From: Cellulosimicrobium sp. Marseille-Q4280
GTDB taxonomy: Bacteria; Actinomycetota; Actinomycetes; Actinomycetales; Cellulomonadaceae
Assembly: GCF_943181405.1 (NCBI RefSeq)
Contig: NZ_CALPBY010000004.1
Coordinates: 310,001 to 374,000 of the forward strand
Length of the DNA stretch: 64,000 bases
Direction: 5' to 3'
Of the stretch, positions 61,354-64,000 are shown piece by piece. Position numbers and translations under genes: made by a program. Numbering within the stretch: position 1 is the first letter of the stretch; the number at the start of each line of letters is the position of its first letter. The notes beneath the pieces are model-generated. The model searched no databases. It saw nothing but the letters and a program-made list of their open reading frames with translations, and was not told the origin of the DNA.

Positions 61354-63036
61354 TCAGCTGCCGAGCGCGGCCGAGACGACGTCCTTCGCCTCGGCCTGGA
61401 CCTGCGCCAGGTGCTCCTCCGACACGAACGACTCGGCGTAGATCTTGTAGACGTTCTCCGTGCCCGACGGCCGCGCCGCGAACCAGGCGTTCTCGGTCGT
61501 CACCTTGAGGCCGCCGATCGCCGCGTCGTTGCCCGGTGCGCTCGTGAGCTTCGCGGTGATCTGCTCGCCCGCGAGGTCGGTCGCGGTGACCTGCTCGGGC
61601 GAGAGCTTGCCGAGCGTCGCCTTCTCCTCGAGCGTCGCGGGGGCGTCGACGCGCGCGTACCAGGACTCGCCGTACCGCGCGACGAGCTCGCGGTGGTGCT
61701 CCGACGGCGACTTCCCGGTCGTCGCGATGATCTCCGACGCGAGCAGCGCGAGCAGCAGGCCGTCCTTGTCGGTCGACCAGACGCGGCCGTCCTTGCGCAG
61801 GAACGACGCCCCCGCGGACTCCTCGCCGCCGAACCCGACCGAGCCGTCGAGCAGCCCGGGCACGAACCACTTGAACCCGACCGGCACCTCGATCAGCCGG
61901 CGCCCGAGCCCGCCCGCCACACGGTCGATGAGCGCCGACGACACGAGCGTCTTGCCGATCGCCGCGTCGTCGCGCCATCCGCCCCGGGCGCCGCCGTACA
62001 GGTACTCGATCGCGACGGCGAGGTAGTGGTTCGGGTTCATGAGCCCGGCGTCGGGCGTGACGATGCCGTGGCGGTCGGAGTCGGCGTCGTTGCCCGTCGC
62101 GACGTCGAACGGCGCCTCCTCGCCCGTGCCCGTCATCCCCGCGACGAGCGACGCCATCGCGTACGGCGACGAGCAGTCCATGCGGATCTTGCCGTCCCAG
62201 TCGAGCGTCATGAACGACCAGCGCGGGTCGACCTGCGGGTTCACGACGGTCAGGTCGAGCCCGTACCGCTCGCCGATCTCGCCCCAGTACTCGACCGACG
62301 CGCCGCCCAGCGGGTCCGCGCCGATGCGCACGCCCGCCGCGCGGATCGCCTCGAGGTCGAGGACGTTCACGAGGTCGTCGACGTACGTCGTGAGGAAGTC
62401 GTGCTTGTGGACGTGCTCCGACTCCAGCGCCTGCGTCAGCGCGACGCGGGGGACCGCCCCGACGCCGGTGCGCAGGATCTCGTTCGCGCGGTCCGCGATC
62501 CAGCCGGTGGCCTCGGAGCCGGCCGGCCCGCCGTGCGGCGGGTTGTACTTGAAGCCGCCGTCGCGCGGCGGGTTGTGCGACGGCGTGACGACGATGCCGT
62601 CCGCGAGGCCGGGGCCCGTGGTCCGCACGCCCTCGGACGTCCCGGCGCCGTTGTGCAGGAGGATCGACTGCGAGACGGCAGGGGTGGGCGTGAAGGAGTC
62701 CCGCGCGTCGACGAGGGTGGTCACGCCCGCGGCGACGAGCACCTCGAGCGCCGTCTGCCACGCGGGGAGCGACAGGGCGTGCGTGTCGCGGCCGATGTAC
62801 AGCGGTCCGTCCGTGCCCTGCGACCGCCGGTACTCCACGATCGCCGCCGTGATCGCGACGATGTGGGCCTCGTTGAACGCGTGGTCGAGGCTCGACCCGC
62901 GGTGGCCCGACGTGCCGAACACGACCTTCTGCGCGGGGTCGTCGACGTCGGGGGACAGGTCGTAGTAGGCGCCGACCACGGCGTCGACGTCGATGAGGTC
63001 GCTGGGCTGGGCGGGGGTGCCGGCGCGGGGGTCCAT
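61354..63036 (-). CDS. pgm: Phosphoglucomutase (alpha-D-glucose-specific)
   Basis: 560 residues, normal for the Pgm/alpha-PGM class. Phosphoserine in [20 protein letters not shown]; sugar-binding loop in [12 protein letters not shown]; metal loop [16 protein letters not shown]; phosphate-binding C-terminal [14 protein letters not shown]. It converts glucose 1-phosphate to glucose 6-phosphate, which links to GH65 and glycogen products (note that GH65 gives the beta anomer, so a separate mutase is needed). ATG 63036 with an AGGAT box 6 bases upstream. Confidence 0.95.
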   Translation of the reverse strand: MDPRAGTPAQPSDLIDVDAVVGAYYDLSPDVDDPAQKVVFGTSGHRGSSLDHAFNEAHIVAITAAIVEYRRSQGTDGPLYIGRDTHALSLPAWQTALEVLVAAGVTTLVDARDSFTPTPAVSQSILLHNGAGTSEGVRTTGPGLADGIVVTPSHNPPRDGGFKYNPPHGGPAGSEATGWIADRANEILRTGVGAVPRVALTQALESEHVHKHDFLTTYVDDLVNVLDLEAIRAAGVRIGADPLGGASVEYWGEIGERYGLDLTVVNPQVDPRWSFMTLDWDGKIRMDCSSPYAMASLVAGMTGTGEEAPFDVATGNDADSDRHGIVTPDAGLMNPNHYLAVAIEYLYGGARGGWRDDAAIGKTLVSSALIDRVAGGLGRRLIEVPVGFKWFVPGLLDGSVGFGGEESAGASFLRKDGRVWSTDKDGLLLALLASEIIATTGKSPSEHHRELVARYGESWYARVDAPATLEEKATLGKLSPEQVTATDLAGEQITAKLTSAPGNDAAIGGLKVTTENAWFAARPSGTENVYKIYAESFVSEEHLAQVQAEAKDVVSAALGS

Positions 63037-63058
63037 GGGTCGATCCTGCCAGGGGTGG

Positions 63059-63081
63059 CCGTCCCCCGTCAGCCGGGACGG
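63059..63081 (-). terminator. Small hairpin after the TetR gene
   Basis: CCGTCCC and GGGACGG (63059-63065 and 63075-63081) form a 7-bp stem with a 9-base loop, just past the TetR stop. Confidence 0.4.
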
Positions 63082-63091
63082 GAAGGCCGTC

Positions 63092-63871
63092 TCAGCGACC
63101 GGCGTTCGCCCGGTCGATCGCCATCTCGACGGCGTCGAGCAGGCGGTCGAGGCTCGCGTCGAACGGGCCCTGCGGGGCGTCGAACCCGCCCGCGACGTAG
63201 ACGCGCGTCATGGTGGGGTAGCGCTCGACGTCGAACCAGTCCTCCCAGAACGAGCTGAGCGTCGTCCAGTACTCGTCGCTGCCGTCCTGCTCGGACGACT
63301 CGGCGATCGTCGCGCGCGCCAGCCCCTGCACGTAGTTGTCCACCAGGCCGAGCGTCTCCACGACCTGGATCTCGCCGAGGCCGGTGTCGACGATCGTGCG
63401 CAGCCCGGCCTCCTGGGCGTCGAGCACGTGCGGGGCGAGGGGCGCGCGCCACATGTTGGTCTGCAGGATCCACGGGTGGCGCAGGTAGAGGTGCCACATC
63501 TCGTGCGCGTACTGCGCGAGCGCCCGACGCCACGGGTCGCCGGCGGCAGGCAGGTCGAGCTCGGAGTAGGCCCGGTCGATCATGAGGTCGACGAGCTCCG
63601 TGCGCCCGGGGACGTACGTGTAGAGCGACATCGCGCCGACGCCCAGCTCGGTCGCGACGCGGCGCATCGAGAGCGCGTCGAGCCCGCCCTCCTGCGCGAC
63701 GGCGATCCCGGCCCGCACGACGTCGTCGAGCGTGAGTCGTGGCTTGCGTCCCCGGGTCGCAGGGGAGGGCGGGTCCCACAGGAGCGCGAGCCGGCGCGTG
63801 ACCTCGGGCGTGCGCACGACCTCGGCGATCCCCGCGCGTGCGTGCTCGGCGGCGGCGACCGCGCTCGGCAC
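63092..63871 (-). CDS. TetR-family regulator, 5' end uncertain
   Basis: 259 residues from the GTG at 63871. The same frame stays open to the window edge, so the true start may lie to the right of it; no good ribosome site is visible at 63871. HTH region: [40 protein letters not shown]. The C-terminus is of the TetR_C/TetR-D type ([28 protein letters not shown]). The residues before the HTH are Pro/Ala-rich and may be a disordered lead. Targets unknown; adjacent to pgm but probably unrelated. Confidence 0.8.
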   Translation of the reverse strand: MPSAVAAAEHARAGIAEVVRTPEVTRRLALLWDPPSPATRGRKPRLTLDDVVRAGIAVAQEGGLDALSMRRVATELGVGAMSLYTYVPGRTELVDLMIDRAYSELDLPAAGDPWRRALAQYAHEMWHLYLRHPWILQTNMWRAPLAPHVLDAQEAGLRTIVDTGLGEIQVVETLGLVDNYVQGLARATIAESSEQDGSDEYWTTLSSFWEDWFDVERYPTMTRVYVAGGFDAPQGPFDASLDRLLDAVEMAIDRANAGR

Positions 63872-64000
63872 CCCGGCCTCGGCGGCCGCGACGACGCCGC
63901 GCGGCCGGTCCCGGGTCCCGTCCCCGCCGGCCTCGGCGGGCTCGTCGGACCCGGCCGGCCCGGCAGGGCTGCCCGGGACGGGCGGGGTGCCCGACGGCGC

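Overview
The window is chromosomal DNA from a very high-GC Gram-positive bacterium. It has dense coding, many GTG starts, 4-bp stop/start overlaps, DasR-like operators, an LAxTG wall-sorting signal, GlcNAc-type PTS genes and many genes whose -10 box lies 6-8 bases before the start codon. Together these suggest an actinobacterium of the Micrococcales, of Cellulomonas or Cellulosimicrobium type. That placement is inference. I see no rRNA, tRNA, CRISPR array, transposase, integrase or replication origin.

Layout. 1-3.5 kb (minus): a cell-envelope or natural-product style operon of a divergent porphobilinogen-synthase (HemB) paralogue, two glycosyltransferases and the start of a membrane protein. 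3.7-8.8 kb (plus): an MMPL exporter with a degenerate ABC-ATPase-like tail, overlapping a YhgE/Pip protein. 8.8-13.8 kb: a trypsin-like protease with a small relative of its N-terminal domain, an alpha/beta hydrolase, and a thioredoxin-NHL (NHLRC2-like) protein. 13.8-20.3 kb: two DUF6493-like repeat proteins flanking a SWIM zinc-finger protein. 20.3-25.9 kb: a complete sugar PTS (GntR regulator, two EIIB, EIIA, EIIC, EI, HPr) with three DasR-like operators, probably for N-acetylglucosamine. 26-35.4 kb: sugar isomerase, secreted ThuA-like protein, methyltransferase, MFS exporter, HxlR regulator with two imine-reductase-like enzymes, PfkB kinase, ABC-2-like membrane protein. 35.5-43.5 kb: TetR regulator, GH65 phosphorylase, two-component system, GAP-family membrane protein, wall-anchored surface protein. 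43.7-49.4 kb: flotillin and NfeD, an ABC exporter, RecQ. 49.4-58.3 kb: pyruvate oxidase, two MFS transporters, a divergent methyltransferase/FAD oxidoreductase versus XRE-cupin locus, an acetyltransferase and a lipoprotein. 58.4-64 kb: fumarate reductase subunits A and B without membrane anchors, phosphoglucomutase, and a TetR regulator at the edge.

Links between genes. The PTS, the GH65 phosphorylase and the phosphoglucomutase fit uptake and phosphorolysis of chitin- or glucan-derived sugars feeding glycolysis. Pyruvate oxidase and FrdAB fit overflow or low-oxygen respiration through menaquinone. Several accessory loci carry regulator/target pairs with visible palindromic operators.

The most unusual items are the HemB paralogue that has lost one Schiff-base lysine inside a glycosyltransferase operon, the DUF6493-SWIM trio without an ATPase partner, the MMPL to pseudo-ABC fusion, and several palindromic repeats, two of which lie inside coding sequences.
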